Source: Macrobrachium rosenbergii | Taxonomy: Eukaryota; Arthropoda; Malacostraca; Decapoda; Palaemonidae | DNA length: 64,000 nt | Direction: 5' to 3' | Assembly: GCF_040412425.1 (NCBI RefSeq) | Contig: NC_089766.1 | Span: 13,763,508 to 13,827,507, forward strand | Shown: positions 49,269 through 61,983 of the stretch, piece by piece | How positions within the stretch are numbered: position 1 is the stretch's first letter | Layout: every line of letters begins with the position of its first letter | The notes under the pieces: model-generated | Database searches by the model: none | The model's input: only the letters and a program-made list of their open reading frames with translations | What the model was told of the DNA's origin: nothing | Translations under genes and position numbers: made by a program

Positions 49269-50011
49269 GCTTTTAAAAGAGGGAGGTTTCCTCCAGTATA
49301 TCAGGATTATGTTACCTGTACCTACGACCTTCATCTGGCTGCGACCCACTACAGTCGACTATTTATCAGATGTACAAATATACGTATACTTGTGGGTGTG
49401 TGTGTGTGTGTGTACAAGAAATACTGAAAGAAAAGGAAGAGATAAAAAAAAAGCATTGAGTGAATGATAAGCTCAAGGATACTTAAGAACAATCATCGGT
49501 TTTGTGTACGTCACACAAGTAACAAGCAAGTGTCCCATGAATATGTCTTCTCAACTCCTTAGTCTTCAGAAGGAACCCCATACATTCAACTAAAGATAAA
49601 CACGCCGAGGCGTAAGGAGTTCTGGAGAGGCATTAGCTCCATTCATCTCTTATACAGTTTACTCAGCAGGGTGGTTCTCATAAGCCTTAGATGCACTACA
49701 GTCACCTTGAGGTTCCTCAGGCTCCGTTGGTATTGAAAATGTTTGTTGACAGTACCATCTTAACTTCTGCCTGTCTGTTTGGCTATTTTTTTTTTTCTCT
49801 CTCTCTCTCTTACTCTCTGCCTCTTGACATGGATGTCACTTCAGTACTACTTTACAGAGCCATGTTTATCTATTTTATTTCTGTGCCTATATTGGTGTTT
49901 ACATTTGTATGTATTTTTATCTGGTTTCTGATAAACATATATTTGATTGTTATTTATTTTTATATTCTATTTTTCCTATGTTCATCCTATTACGTGGAAG
50001 CTATCCTATAT

Positions 50012-50015
<4 letters not shown>
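49269..50015. other. Unique DNA, no gene seen
   Basis: A T-rich 108-codon plus frame at 49691-50017 is hydrophobic because of base composition. No supporting signals. Confidence 0.5.
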
Positions 50016-50097
<82 letters not shown>

Positions 50098-50098
50098 T
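50016..50098. repeat. (TAA)n microsatellite
   Basis: About 27 TAA units. The right flank has a near-direct repeat, AGGGTCAGCTGGTCACTATC and AGGGTCAGCTAGTAAAGG, so this may be the tail of another retroposon in minus orientation. Confidence 0.95.
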
Positions 50099-50696
50099 AG
50101 GGTCAGCTGGTCACTATCGGCATATCTTACAGGGTCAGCTAGTAAAGGAACATTCGGTTCCCAGCTTAACCAATAACCTGGTCCCACCTCTCTCTCTCTC
50201 AGTATACACATGTTTAGCCTGGGAAATATAAAAAATATGAGACGTATAATATAAGTTGACAATTAGGAATTTACTGAAAAATCCAGAAAATAACGAAAAA
50301 TACTAGAACAAATAAGATACCAGTCAACAGAAATACATCTTTTAGGAAATACAGATCCATTAATAAATAATGGATAAACCTCTTGTGACCTGAATGAAAA
50401 AATCGCAAACAGGGAGACTAATGAATGTGACGTATAAAAGGCTACAGTGGATGGATTAAGAAAGAAGAGAAAGGAGCTCCGAAAAACTGCTAAGACCACA
50501 CCTTCCCAGAAACACTGGTAAAAGTCAGCTATAAAGAGTAATTACGGAGAGACAGACAGATTCAGTACCAAATACATGTAGATAACAATTAACTTAATAT
50601 CAAATAAAATATCCATTTCAAAAACATTCAAGACAAATGGGAAAACATCCATGTTCACAAAGGTTAGGCACAAACAGAAGCACGTAAAAAATGTTC

Positions 50697-51062
50697 TTCG
50701 GCGCAATCGAGTTTTCTGTACAGCCGCTACAGCATATAATCAAGGCCACCGAAAACAGATTTATCCTCCGGTGGTCTCGGTATAATGATGTATGAGTCGC
50801 GGCCCATGAAAGTTTAATCACGGCCCGGTGGTGGCCTATCCTATATCGCTGCCAGAAGCACGATTATGGCTAAGTTCAACCTTAAATAAAATGAAAACTA
50901 CTGAGGCTTGAGAGCTGCAATTTGGTATGTTTGGTAATGGGAGGGTGGATGATCAACATGCCAATTTGCAGCCCTCTAGCCTCAGTAGTTTTTAAGATCT
51001 GAGGGCAGACAGAAAAAGTGCGGACAGACATAGCTGGCACAAAAATTTTCTTTTACAGAAAA
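50697..51062 (-). mobile_element. Foldback element B, copy B5
   Basis: It begins inside the terminal hairpin (only CTTCGGCGCAATCGAG is left of it), then GTTTTCTGTACAGC, the central palindrome intact, and a TTCTTTTACAGAAAACC end. The half-hairpin marks a truncated terminus. Confidence 0.87.
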
Positions 51063-51189
51063 CCAAAAACCCACATATCTTAGGCCATAAACAAAATCCT
51101 TCAAAATAAATAAAAAACTAAATGTGACGTAAAGATACTTGCATACCGTCACCAACACATTTTTACAGGTATCATTTAGGTCACTGCTC

Positions 51190-51420
51190 TGTTGTGCTCC
51201 ATGGGATAATTCCTCTGCTTCTCAAGCGATCTCGTGACACCATCCGTTCAGCCACCTCTTCCAGTTTTGGAATTCTCTTCCTGCTTCTGGTGTCCATATC
51301 TAATTATGACCTTCTTTCCTTTAAGATGCAGGTCTATTGCTCATTTCGTGAAACTCCAATCTTCCGCATTTTCTTTTATTTTCATGTTTCCTTCGGAACT
51401 GGGCTACCATTAGCCTTTGC
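51190..51420 (+). pseudogene. LINE reverse-transcriptase C-terminal relic, frameshifted
   Basis: One plus frame reads HLFQFWNSLPASGVHI before a stop. The neighbouring frame carries SNYDLLSFKMQVYCSFR. Together they match the W-N-S-L-P ... S-F-K-R-R-V ending common to LINE ORF2 proteins, separated by a frameshift. 5'-truncated and dead. Confidence 0.5.
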
Positions 51421-51421
51421 T

Positions 51422-52439
<1,018 letters not shown>

Positions 52440-52725
52440 CACAGCCGATAACCCAGACGAAAGACATACCACAGGCCACCCCATATTTTCACCATCGTGC
52501 GCAAATGAACAAGCAACGCACAAATCACAGTCCTGTGCAGATAGGAATCTTCCTTGGGGGAGGCGGGGAAGGGTGGATAGGATGGGCATATCCTTCGAAG
52601 CCTAAGAGGAAGGACCCCCGATCGAGAGAATGATTGATTGAGCAAAATCTTTACGACGCCGCTACATCTGGGTCACGGACCCTGGAATGCAAAGTCTATG
52701 AAGAGAGAGGCGGTCGTCAAGGGGT

Positions 52726-52729
<4 letters not shown>

Positions 52730-52788
<59 letters not shown>
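52730..52788 (+). repeat. (GA)n microsatellite
   Basis: About 57 bp of GA. Confidence 0.95.
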
Positions 52789-52791
<3 letters not shown>

Positions 52792-53710
52792 CAATACTGC
52801 TTGATCTCCTTCAAAGAGCAAAACGTGCTTTACGAACCCCTTTCAACTCGGTTCTAAGAGCAACGCAATAGACTTCACAACAAAGTATCCGGTCTAAGAG
52901 GCAGAGAGAGCCAAGAGGATTCGATATCCCGTCTAGGCGCTGCTGTAATGGCAGAATCGTATTTGTTGTCATTTTGACGGAATGACCGCCGCTAAGATAA
53001 TCACGTTCTTGCCCGTGTCTGCCTCTGGTAGTTTGTATGAAGATAAGCCCCAAATACAGTCTAATTTTGCTGAAATATGATGAAAATGTTCACTGGGTAT
53101 CGCCTCTGAAGGAAGCTGATGAGAATGGACGATTTATTGTCATAAAAACTAAGACTGATATGAGAAATATTGATAGAGAAGAGTAGCGTGGTTTTCAACG
53201 TTGAATCAATAATGGAACTTTTTTTTGAGAAGTCTGACAGACAAGGGTACCACTGGCATTCATAGACCATGAAAAAAAAGTTTTTATAGAAATAACACTG
53301 ATGCACTTAAGAGCGCGTGGAGCTTAGCAGTTTGCAGAAAAATTAGAAAGTGTTAAATTAGGAAGTGTTAAAATTATGGAAATATGAGAATGATTGGTCT
53401 TTGTTTAAAATCGGTCTGAGCAAAGGTGTGCTTTGTTTCCAAACACATATATACTTATATCTTGATAGGGCAAGCAACGCCAACAGCCAATAAATACTGT
53501 GAATAATTGGTCTGCAACGCACAATTCGTAATATTCATGTCATATCCTGACACTTCTCTATAAAGTGAAGAAAAAAAGAACGAAAAAAAAGGAGGGATCT
53601 CATATGCTGGTAAGGTTCATTAAACCATACAAAGGGATATGGCATTTCAATCTTATCGTGATCTATATTCTTCACGGATCATGACTTCCTCTTTATCTCT
53701 TCCCCCAGGT
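52789..53710. other. Unique DNA, no gene seen
   Basis: Ordinary composition, no tandem structure or recognisable family. Confidence 0.5.
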
Positions 53711-53716
53711 CCAGCC

Positions 53717-53775
53717 ACCCTACACCCCCTCCAAGTCCCTCCCTCCCTCCCATGCGGCCCCCCAACCCCCAACCG
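53717..53775 (-). other. C-rich tract, canonical G-quadruplex on the minus strand
   Basis: CCCTCCCTCCCTCCC at 53737-53751 gives (GGGA)n on the minus strand, flanked by further runs of 5-6 C. The preceding TCTTCCCCCAG also resembles a plus-strand splice acceptor, but no open exon follows. Confidence 0.75.
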
Positions 53776-53853
53776 TCATCATCCTCCTATGAATGATATT
53801 AATCGATAAATTATATTCCCGACCTTCGTCGTGATAGGTCGATAAGGATGCAG

Positions 53854-53856
<3 letters not shown>

Positions 53857-53898
<42 letters not shown>

Positions 53899-53925
53899 TC
53901 TTCTTTGTAATTAGTCATCAATATT

Positions 53926-53970
<45 letters not shown>

Positions 53971-54022
53971 TCGCCTTTTGTAATTAGTCATCAAAATTGT
54001 GTGCGTGTGTGTGTGTGGGAGC

Positions 54023-54083
<61 letters not shown>

Positions 54084-54212
54084 AAATGAATCACCTTACG
54101 CAACAAATCTTAAGTATTTATGAGAAACTTACACTTTTTCGCAATTTCGCTCATTTTTCATAAAGAAAAACTAAGACAGCAAATCATTATCTGCAATAAG
54201 TCATCAATATTT

Positions 54213-54275
<63 letters not shown>

Positions 54276-54300
54276 AATAATTTTTTGCAGTTAATCATTC
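53857..54300 (+). repeat. Composite GA tandem repeat with AATTAGTCATCAATATT spacer
   Basis: GA arrays of about 38, 35, 55 and 55 bp alternate with diverged spacers related to GTAATTAGTCATCAATATTT. At least four spacer copies are recognisable. Confidence 0.88.
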
Positions 54301-54574
54301 TTTTTTTTTTTTATTAAAGTCTGTCAAAAAAGGAAATTGCCCTCATAATTAATTAATGAAAATAAATAATGATAATAAATTCTTAAACGTAATGAAAAAA
54401 AAACATGTAATAAATAAAAATCATGTAAATACACGCTAATTTAAATCAATGCATTAAAGATATCAATGTTACTCTAATAAAAAACTTAAAAAGTACATAA
54501 CATTAATAAACTGACATAAACTCATAATGCTGTTAAACAAGAAAATAATTCTAAGTGTTCTTGTGACTACGAGA

Positions 54575-54615
<41 letters not shown>

Positions 54616-54616
54616 G
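54575..54616. repeat. (TAA)n microsatellite
   Basis: About 13 TAA units. Confidence 0.93.
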
Positions 54617-54715
54617 TAAGTTAACAGATCGCAAACGGAAGTCAACATCCGATATATACAGCAAGACAATTTACTTTCGTCCTTCTTTTAATCGAAAGCT
54701 TTTGAAACGCCCTTA

Positions 54716-55419
54716 CAACTAGTTATGTGCTAATTATCTAAACAGCTAGTTATGTGCTAATTATCCAAACAGCCACTCATGTGCTAATTATCTAAACAGC
54801 TAGTTATGTGCTAATTGTCTAAACAGTTAGTTATGTGCTAATTATCTAAACAGCATGTTATGTGCTAATTATCTAAACAGCCAGTTATGTGATAATTCAC
54901 TAAACAACTAGTTATATGCTAATTATCTAAACATCTAGTTATGTGCTAATTATCTAAACAGTTGGTAATGTGCTAATTATCTAAACAGTTAGTTATGTGC
55001 TAATTATCTAAACAGCATGTTATGTGCTAATTATCTAAACAGTCAGTTATGTGATAATTCACTAAACAACTAGTTATGTGCTAATTATCTAAACAACTAG
55101 TTACGTGCTAATCATCTAAACAGGTAGTAATGTGCTAATTATCTAAACAACTACTTATGTGATAATTCTAAACAGCTGATTATGTGCTCGTTATCTAAAC
55201 AGCTAGTTATGTGATAACTGCCTAAACAGCTGATTATGCGCTCATTATCTAAACAGCTAGTTATGTGATAATTACCTAAACAGCTGATTATGCGCTCATT
55301 ATCTAAACAGCTAGTTATGCGATAATTACCTAAACAGCTGATTATGCGCTCATTATCTAAACAGCTAGCTATGTGATAATTACTTAAACAGCTGATTATG
55401 TGCTCATTATCTAAACAAA
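54716..55419 (+). repeat. 27-bp minisatellite with a 54-bp higher-order region
   Basis: AGCTAGTTATGTGCTAATTA plus TCTAAAC repeats every 27 bp. From about 55170 the array switches to an alternating pair (AGCTGATTATGCGCTCATTA and AGCTAGTTATGTGATAATTA) that repeats five times as a homogeneous 54-bp dimer, a small-scale higher-order repeat. Confidence 0.92.
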
Positions 55420-55664
55420 AGTTCAAGCGAAGATGCAATGCATTACTGCCCTAATGCTATTCTCCTCGTATTCAATACATTTCTATCTATTTATTAATGC
55501 ACTGATTTATTTTTCCTTTTTTAATAAATGAGATCTCTTCTTTCTGTACTTTCCTTTACCTCCTTTTACTTTTTCCTAATGGACACCTTAATATTCTTTG
55601 GAAGCTTGAATTCCAAGTCAATGGCCCCTTTGGTGGGCTTGTTCCATATGAATAGGTTTCATCT

Positions 55665-55731
<67 letters not shown>

Positions 55732-55733
55732 TT
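55420..55733 (+). mobile_element. LINE 3' end with (TAA)n tail
   Basis: It starts abruptly at the end of the minisatellite with a frame reading FKRRCNALLP, the last residues of a LINE ORF2. It continues with the 3' UTR (GGAAGCTTGAATTCCAAGTC, GGGCTTGTTCCATATGAAT, TTTCATCTCCTGAATAA) and ends in about 21 TAA units. Same family as the 23.4-kb copy. Confidence 0.8.
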
Positions 55734-56013
55734 CTTATACTCGCGGGCGGCGATGACTTATAAATATACACAGTCATACAAGCGCTGTCGTTGGCACATC
55801 CATATATAATAATTAAGGTGGAAAAATCTTTTATTTCGGTCGTTTTCAAGAATGGGAAAAATTATTTCGAATATTTTATACTTCTCCTTATGAACCTTAG
55901 AATGAAAATCTTAACTCCTCCCTTTGGGGTTTCCAAAGTATCCTTTTGTCCTAAGGGACCTTATTATCACATTGTAAACCATGGTATAGACGTCCCCTAT
56001 TTCAGAAAACTGA

Positions 56014-56014
<1 letters not shown>

Positions 56015-56077
<63 letters not shown>

Positions 56078-56136
56078 GGAGGCAGCCAAATTGGCTTGAT
56101 ATCAAAAGAACTTTGGAAAAAAATTATGGCAAATAC

Positions 56137-56209
<73 letters not shown>

Positions 56210-56266
56210 ATAGGCAGCCAAACTGGCTCCATATCAAAAGAATTTTGGAAAAAATTGATGACAAAT

Positions 56267-56340
<74 letters not shown>
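56015..56340 (+). repeat. Composite GA tandem repeat, about 75-bp spacer duplicated
   Basis: GGCAGCCAAATTGGCTTGAT, ATCAAAAGAACTTTGG, then AAATTATGGCAAATACT is repeated once with about 90% identity. Each copy is flanked by GA arrays of 55-70 bp. Confidence 0.9.
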
Positions 56341-57579
56341 AAAACATCCAATCGTATGGCCGTGAAATCTACTTGAAAAAGACCAACCGAAAAAACTGGC
56401 AGCTTTATAAAACACGGAAAAAAATAGTTTTGGCAATCAAACGCTGATACTACTCGCCTTAGAAAGCAAAAATGACGAACAGTATGAAGAATCAAAGGTA
56501 AAAAAAAATAATTGGAAGCTATTTTTTTTATGAATCTTTGTTATCTACGATGGAAAAGTTCTGACACTGCTCGGGGCCTACACGCTTGGTCTAAGTTTGA
56601 AGCCCTACTGCTAAAAAAAAGATTGGAAAGCGGGTCTAAAAATCAAGAATAACTGATCTCCATGAATTAATTGTAATTCGCTCTATCCTGTTTGGGAAAT
56701 AAAATGGGACGGAAGTCTGAACTTTCGAAATTACAAACATCTATTGTGAAGTACGTTTATGTTAATTTCAGGAAGACATTACGGCTCTAGGGAAAAGGTT
56801 AATTAATTTTTTTAAACAACCGACTGAACGTTTTATAAAATTAATTTTGAAAATAGCTTTCGGCACAGACAACAACCAAAAAAATTAAATAGATAAAAAT
56901 AACGACGAAAGAGAATAAGAAAAGAAACAACGTACAAAAAAATGCAAATAAAAAACTACAATAAAAAAATGACATAACACTATCGACCAAAAGAATTGAA
57001 ACAGACAAACTGAAACAACAGTACGATTATAAACAAAAGAAAGACGAATTTAACCACAACAAAATCGAGTCATGGCACCAATCAGAAGAAGCGAATGGAA
57101 AAGTACGTCTCCCTTCTTCCACCGAACTTAACCTGGTGATTAATCCCGACGCGCTCATACAATATTGACCTGAGGTAAACTCTTCCTGGGCTAATTCATC
57201 TCGCCCTCTGTAAACACTCGTCCGGCGGGGATTGTACCAAGACAATGATCACTACTCATAACCGAGACTTTGTCATTATTTATGAAGTAAACAGAGAAGC
57301 GCTATTTCCGTTTGCCGTAGAAAATGAAATGTTTCTTTGTCTGGGACTAAATATATCAAAAGGGTGATGCGGGCGAGTATAGGTGTGTACTTCACTTTCG
57401 TGGTTAAACATCAGAGGTTATATTCGGTATAAGGTTATGGTATAAACAGGATGATGTTATTAGTTGAATTATTTATGAAACGGTGAATATAGTTACGGAT
57501 TTGTTTTTGTATCATGCTCATAAAATGCACCTACAGATGAGGCGACTTTAAGTAATGAAAAACGTGCGTAAGCATATTA

Positions 57580-57582
<3 letters not shown>
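56341..57582. other. Unique DNA, no gene seen
   Basis: Contains a segment near 57130-57260 with a weak B-box-like GGTACAATCCCC on the minus strand. No confirmed feature. Confidence 0.5.
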
Positions 57583-57636
<54 letters not shown>

Positions 57637-57653
57637 TGTGTGTACACACACAC

Positions 57654-57712
<59 letters not shown>
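57583..57712. repeat. (TA)n arrays around a CA-rich spacer
   Basis: TA blocks of about 48 and 52 bp separated by GTACATGTGTGTACACACAC. Confidence 0.95.
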
Positions 57713-57713
<1 letters not shown>

Positions 57714-58295
57714 CAACAATACCCCTTTTGGGATGAAGTTGCTAATCCCATGGCTTCCCTAGCTACATCCCTTTGCATCCAATTTGCATCCCTGGTTACA
57801 TTAACAGAAGTACCATGGAATTTAACGGAATGTGTCAAAAGCTTTCCGTCTCACTCAGAAATTAACAGTAAAAAGGTCGAATCATCATGAATTTAACGGA
57901 GTCAGAAAGTATTCCAGGCATGGCACTGGAACTCGTAATGTCATTTGAGGTCTTAAAAGACCTCTATCAAAAAAGCTGATTCCTGCCACTGGCTATGGAG
58001 CACGCGATATTTACGTATGTACCTAAATATACAAATCCTGTCACTAATGCCAGGATCACGTAATATATCGTCTGAGGCTAAGAGAAATAGGAGGGACCGA
58101 CACATCTTATAATATTGAGCATTTAAGGTAAAATAACAAAAACAACATTCACAAATGAATTGGCTGACTGTTATTCTCACTCCTGCCGTCGGGGAAGAAT
58201 GGGTGTTTATTCAATATGCTGATCCTGCCATTCGAAATGAACCAGATTCCAAAAACTAAATGTTTCCACACAACATACAGCAAATGGTTACTTAC

Positions 58296-58412
58296 CTCTC
58301 TATCAGGAGGTTCTCCTGGAGGGAGGGAGTGAGGCTGTGTTAGGTCAAGCGAGGTCACCTGACTGAGCGATCTGTGTCGAGGGGGTCCTCCCACATCGTT
58401 ACCGCCAACCCC
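58296..58412 (-). CDS. Probable internal coding exon, 39 codons, gene unknown
   Basis: Read on the minus strand: a branch-point-like CACTAAT, a pyrimidine-rich tract, ATTTGCAG, then 117 nt open in phase 0, then GAG|GTAAGTAACC, close to the consensus donor. Length is exactly 39 codons and both ends are phase 0, so the exon is symmetric and could be skipped without frame change. The peptide is proline- and serine-rich (GVGGNDVGGPPRHRSLSQV and HSLPPGEPPDRE), suggesting a disordered, possibly phosphorylated linker. I recognise no family. The other exons are not in view, consistent with long repeat-filled introns. If real, at least part of the window is intron of a minus-strand gene. A chance co-occurrence cannot be excluded without transcripts. 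Confidence 0.55.
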
Positions 58413-58591
58413 CTGCAAATATGAAGAAAAGATTAGTGATTTTATTTTTTTGCCTTCCTTTTTTTTTTAATTACAAAAGGTGTTTCTTCAAGAAAGGTAG
58501 GTCAGTTGTCATATATGACGAAGAAAACCATTCATTTTTAATTCTTACACAAACCGACAACTTGGTTTGGGCGTCATGCCCGTTTCGTTAT

Positions 58592-58593
<2 letters not shown>

Positions 58594-58656
<63 letters not shown>
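58594..58656 (+). repeat. (GA)n microsatellite
   Basis: About 61 bp of GA, in the presumed intron upstream of the minus-strand exon. Confidence 0.96.
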
Positions 58657-58658
<2 letters not shown>

Positions 58659-60004
58659 AATACTAGAACAAGCGAGTATACCATGGAACATCAACAAAAT
58701 AGAAAACGGTCCTTCCACTGTAAATCAAAGAAAATGGGTCTTTTCTTGCCACTGAACTTTCACGTATTTAGGAGAGACTACCATATGGAAAGCAACTGCG
58801 ACTCGACTCTCATTATGAACAAAACTGTGAAACAAGGACGATGAGCTCTGAGGCTATTTACGTCATTAATTGAAAGAATTTGACAACTTATCGCCTTATT
58901 ATTCTCCAAACAATTTCTTAAAATCGACACTCCACTAAGGTTCCAATGTGTTATAGATTAATCACCCTTAATATTTTAGTCTCGATTTTTTTCTCAACGC
59001 TTCCATTCTTAATACTCATAGTTATTCAAAACCTTCTTTCCCCGTGACTTTCACAACCTCGTGTTTTTCTTCCCTTTTCCAGGTCGTGGTATTTAGTGTG
59101 ATAGATTTAGTCTGAATGTTCAATCTCAATCTTCCCAATACTGTCATTTATTCATCCCAGTTCAAACTTGCGTTTATCTACTACTATGCAGCGCCTCCCG
59201 TAAGAATACAAAACTGAGAACTAATATAGCCTATTGTATGTGTGTGTGCGCGTGTGTAAGTATTGTTATAATATAAATTATATAGTATATATATATTTAT
59301 ATATATATTATATATTTCAAAATATATATATTTTCAAAATCAGGAGTACCCTAAACGACCAATAAATACTGCCATATGCATTGGTCGGGAAATATGATTT
59401 TTACATTTCATCTAGAGTACCGCCTTCAACACTCCACCAGCAAAGTGATCCAAAACAATGAAACGACATTAAAAAAAAGAAATAAGGTGGAAAACCTCAT
59501 ATTACTCCTCTAGCTTTTCAAACAACGTTGGCACCACAGAAACTTTCCGACAACTAAACTTAGAGCCGCATAATATCAGGGAATCCATATGATATCCAAT
59601 GTTATTTTAATGTTCGTTTTACGCCTTGGAATTGACTGCCTTCTTCTGTTTACTTTCAATTCCATAACTAACCGTATCTATAATGGGGAGTTCTATGGCG
59701 TGCTTAAGCATTTTTCTTTCGGGTATGGGGTAGGAAGGGGCGCCGAGTTGCCTCTCTCCTTAGCTTTCACGTATTAAATCAATATATAAGAGGTCGTCTT
59801 CTCATTCAGTATGTAATTAATTCTTTCACAGACCCACCTAGAAATTAATGAATGAATTATGACGGAAGATAATGATGTCTATAGGAGCAGTTTGCAGTAA
59901 ATGTTCGTCTCGTCCCTTTAGTGATAAACATCGTAGATTATATTTGATTCATATTAACAATCACAAACACGCATAGAACACAGAATTTACAACAGCTATG
60001 TCTA
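58657..60004. other. Unique DNA, no gene seen
   Basis: Short TA-rich patch at about 59270-59335; otherwise no repeats or credible frames. Confidence 0.5.
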
Positions 60005-60338
60005 TGAATTGAATATAGAATTTAGGCCAAATTGAATATAGAATTTAGGCCAAAGGCCAAGCACTGGGACCCATGAGGCCACTCAACGCTGAAACGGATA
60101 TTGACAGTAAAAGGTCTGAAAGGTGTAACAGGAGGAAAACCTCGCAGTTGCACTATGAATCAATTGTTAGGAGAGGATGGAAAGTAAGATGGAAGAAAGA
60201 TAATATGAAAGGAGTTACAGCAAAAGGAACGAAAGGGGTTGCAACTAGGGGCCGAAGGCACGCTGCAAAGAACCTTAAGTAATGCCTACAGTGCACCGCA
60301 TGAGGTGCACTGACGGCGCTTACTCCCCCAACGGGGAG
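60005..60338 (+). mobile_element. Interspersed family A, copy A7 (full length, duplicated start)
   Basis: The first block TTGAATATAGAATTTAGGCC is present twice in tandem, then the copy continues through TAATGCCTACAGTGCACCGC to CCCCCAACGGGG. Confidence 0.9.
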
Positions 60339-60599
60339 TTATGTCCATGATACAATAATCATCACGGTTTGGATGAATTATCACTGGCGTTGCCCGTGAT
60401 AAATGAAATATGATTTATGGTAAAAAGAAACAATGAGCTCGGAATGTCTGCTGCGTGAGGATGATTAATCGCCTCATTGAGCTGATTCGTATCCAGCCTC
60501 GAAATAATGACTATTTGGCAATGCATACCACGAATGATGTGTGTTCATTTATAATCATGAATCGGCACTCACACTATAAATTTGTCCATAAATCAATGA

Positions 60600-60611
60600 T
60601 ATATATATCTA

Positions 60612-60682
<71 letters not shown>
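60600..60682. repeat. (TA)n microsatellite
   Basis: About 70 bp of TA after CTAATATAAATATA. Confidence 0.95.
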
Positions 60683-60687
<5 letters not shown>

Positions 60688-60955
60688 AACGTGATGAATA
60701 TATAAATAAAGATAAAATCACGAAGGAAACGGAAACACTGGAGTGCTGCAAGGCCTTTCGACGCTATATATACACTGGAGTGCTGCGAGGCCTTTTGACG
60801 CTATGTCCTTTACTTAGCTGGTAAAGGACATTACAAAATATACAGCACTCCAGTGTTTCCGTTTCTATTATACACATATATAAACACTAGTGCTGGGGCC
60901 TTCGACGCTATACAGCTAAGTTAGAGTCGAAAGGCCTCGCAGCACTCCAGTGTTT

Positions 60956-60958
<3 letters not shown>
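60683..60958. mobile_element. Inverted-repeat element between two TA arrays
   Basis: It opens with the dispersed GGAACGTGATGAATATATAA motif. GAAACACTGGAGTGCTGCAA and GGCCTTTCGACGCTATA occur twice in direct order, then in reverse complement (CAGCACTCCAGTGTTTCCGT at about 60845 and AGTCGAAAGGCCTCGCAGCA near 60925). GTCCTTTACTTAGCTGGTAAAGGAC forms an additional hairpin. No protein. The family may derive from a larger retroelement, but the class is unresolved. Confidence 0.7.
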
Positions 60959-61019
<61 letters not shown>

Positions 61020-61064
61020 TATATATATATATTTGTACACATACAATGTTGTAAACACAACAAA

Positions 61065-61106
<42 letters not shown>
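60959..61106. repeat. (TA)n and (GT)n arrays
   Basis: About 57 bp of TA, a short spacer and about 36 bp of GT. Confidence 0.95.
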
Positions 61107-61107
<1 letters not shown>

Positions 61108-61740
61108 AAAGCAACGTCAGAGAGAATAACTGGAATTTCATCCACCAATTACCGATTCAAAGACATACCCAGGTTACAAAAACGCCTGAACTCTGGCCTG
61201 ATTTATATGCTTATACAGAAGGCTCATCAGATTTGCGGAGATTCTGACACTGTACGATAAAAAGAAATAAAACAAATGCTGGAAGAAACGGACGAGAAAA
61301 AAAGTGAGAATATTACTGGTGGAATAATGGAAATGGCTGACTCTGACAGGTATATTATCGGAGACAATGTAACGAAAGATGGTAAGACGAACGGGGTGAA
61401 TCTGGAGATTGTTAAGTAAGGAAGGTAGGTATCTGCAGGATGATGGAAAGGGAACAAGAATCTGGCAGAATGCAGAAGTTAAAAGGCTTGAAAGAACTGA
61501 TGACCTTATTCTTCTGTGGGGAAGCGAAGTGCGTGGAAAAGGACAAAAGAAGGAGAGAACGAAGGTTCAATAATGTTTTCACCTTCCCAAGGCACATTTG
61601 TCATGCGAAACTGAGCATAGGTGGAAATATGAATTTTTTTTTTTTTTGGGGGGGTGGGTGATAGTCTGGTCACGTGAGGAGACTGGTGAAAAAGGTTGTA
61701 AAAGAGCTGATTTGAAAGGGAGGAGAGGGTGGCACTAAAA
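61107..61740. other. Unique DNA, no gene confirmed
   Basis: Open frames at 61227-61660 on both strands have no supporting signal. A T-run followed by GGGGGGGTGGG lies at 61634-61658. Confidence 0.45.
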
Positions 61741-61983
61741 GTTAAGTATACCTTAGTTTAACCAGACCACTGAGCTGGTTAACAGCTCTCCTAGAGAGGG
61801 CTGGCCCGAAGGATTAGATTTATTTTACGTGGCTAAGAACCAACTGGTTACCTAGCAACGGGACCACATTATAGCGAGAAATGAATTTCTATCACCAGAA
61901 ATAAATTCCCCTTATTCTTCATTGGCCGGTCGGAGATTCGAACTCGAGGCCAGCAGAGTGCTAGCTGAGAACGGAACCCACTC
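61741..61983 (-). mobile_element. tRNA-derived SINE (copy 3)
   Basis: The reverse complement reads GTTCTCAGCTAGCACTCTGC then GAGTTCGAATCTCC (A- and B-box), the shared body with GGTTACCTAGCAACGGGACC on the plus strand, and the GGTATACTTAAC end. It is the copy with the best B box. Confidence 0.85.

Noticed and set aside
49691..50017. 108-codon hydrophobic ORF
   Set aside because: Composition reflects T-rich DNA with a CT run; no start context, splice site or homology.
57130..57260. SINE-like head with GGTACAATCCCC on the minus strand
   Set aside because: Two mismatches to the B box, no second copy in the window and no tail.
61412..61661. Reverse-transcriptase fragment
   Set aside because: A frame with FTFPRHICHAKLSIGGNM loosely recalls LINE motifs but lacks the key residues; not convincing.
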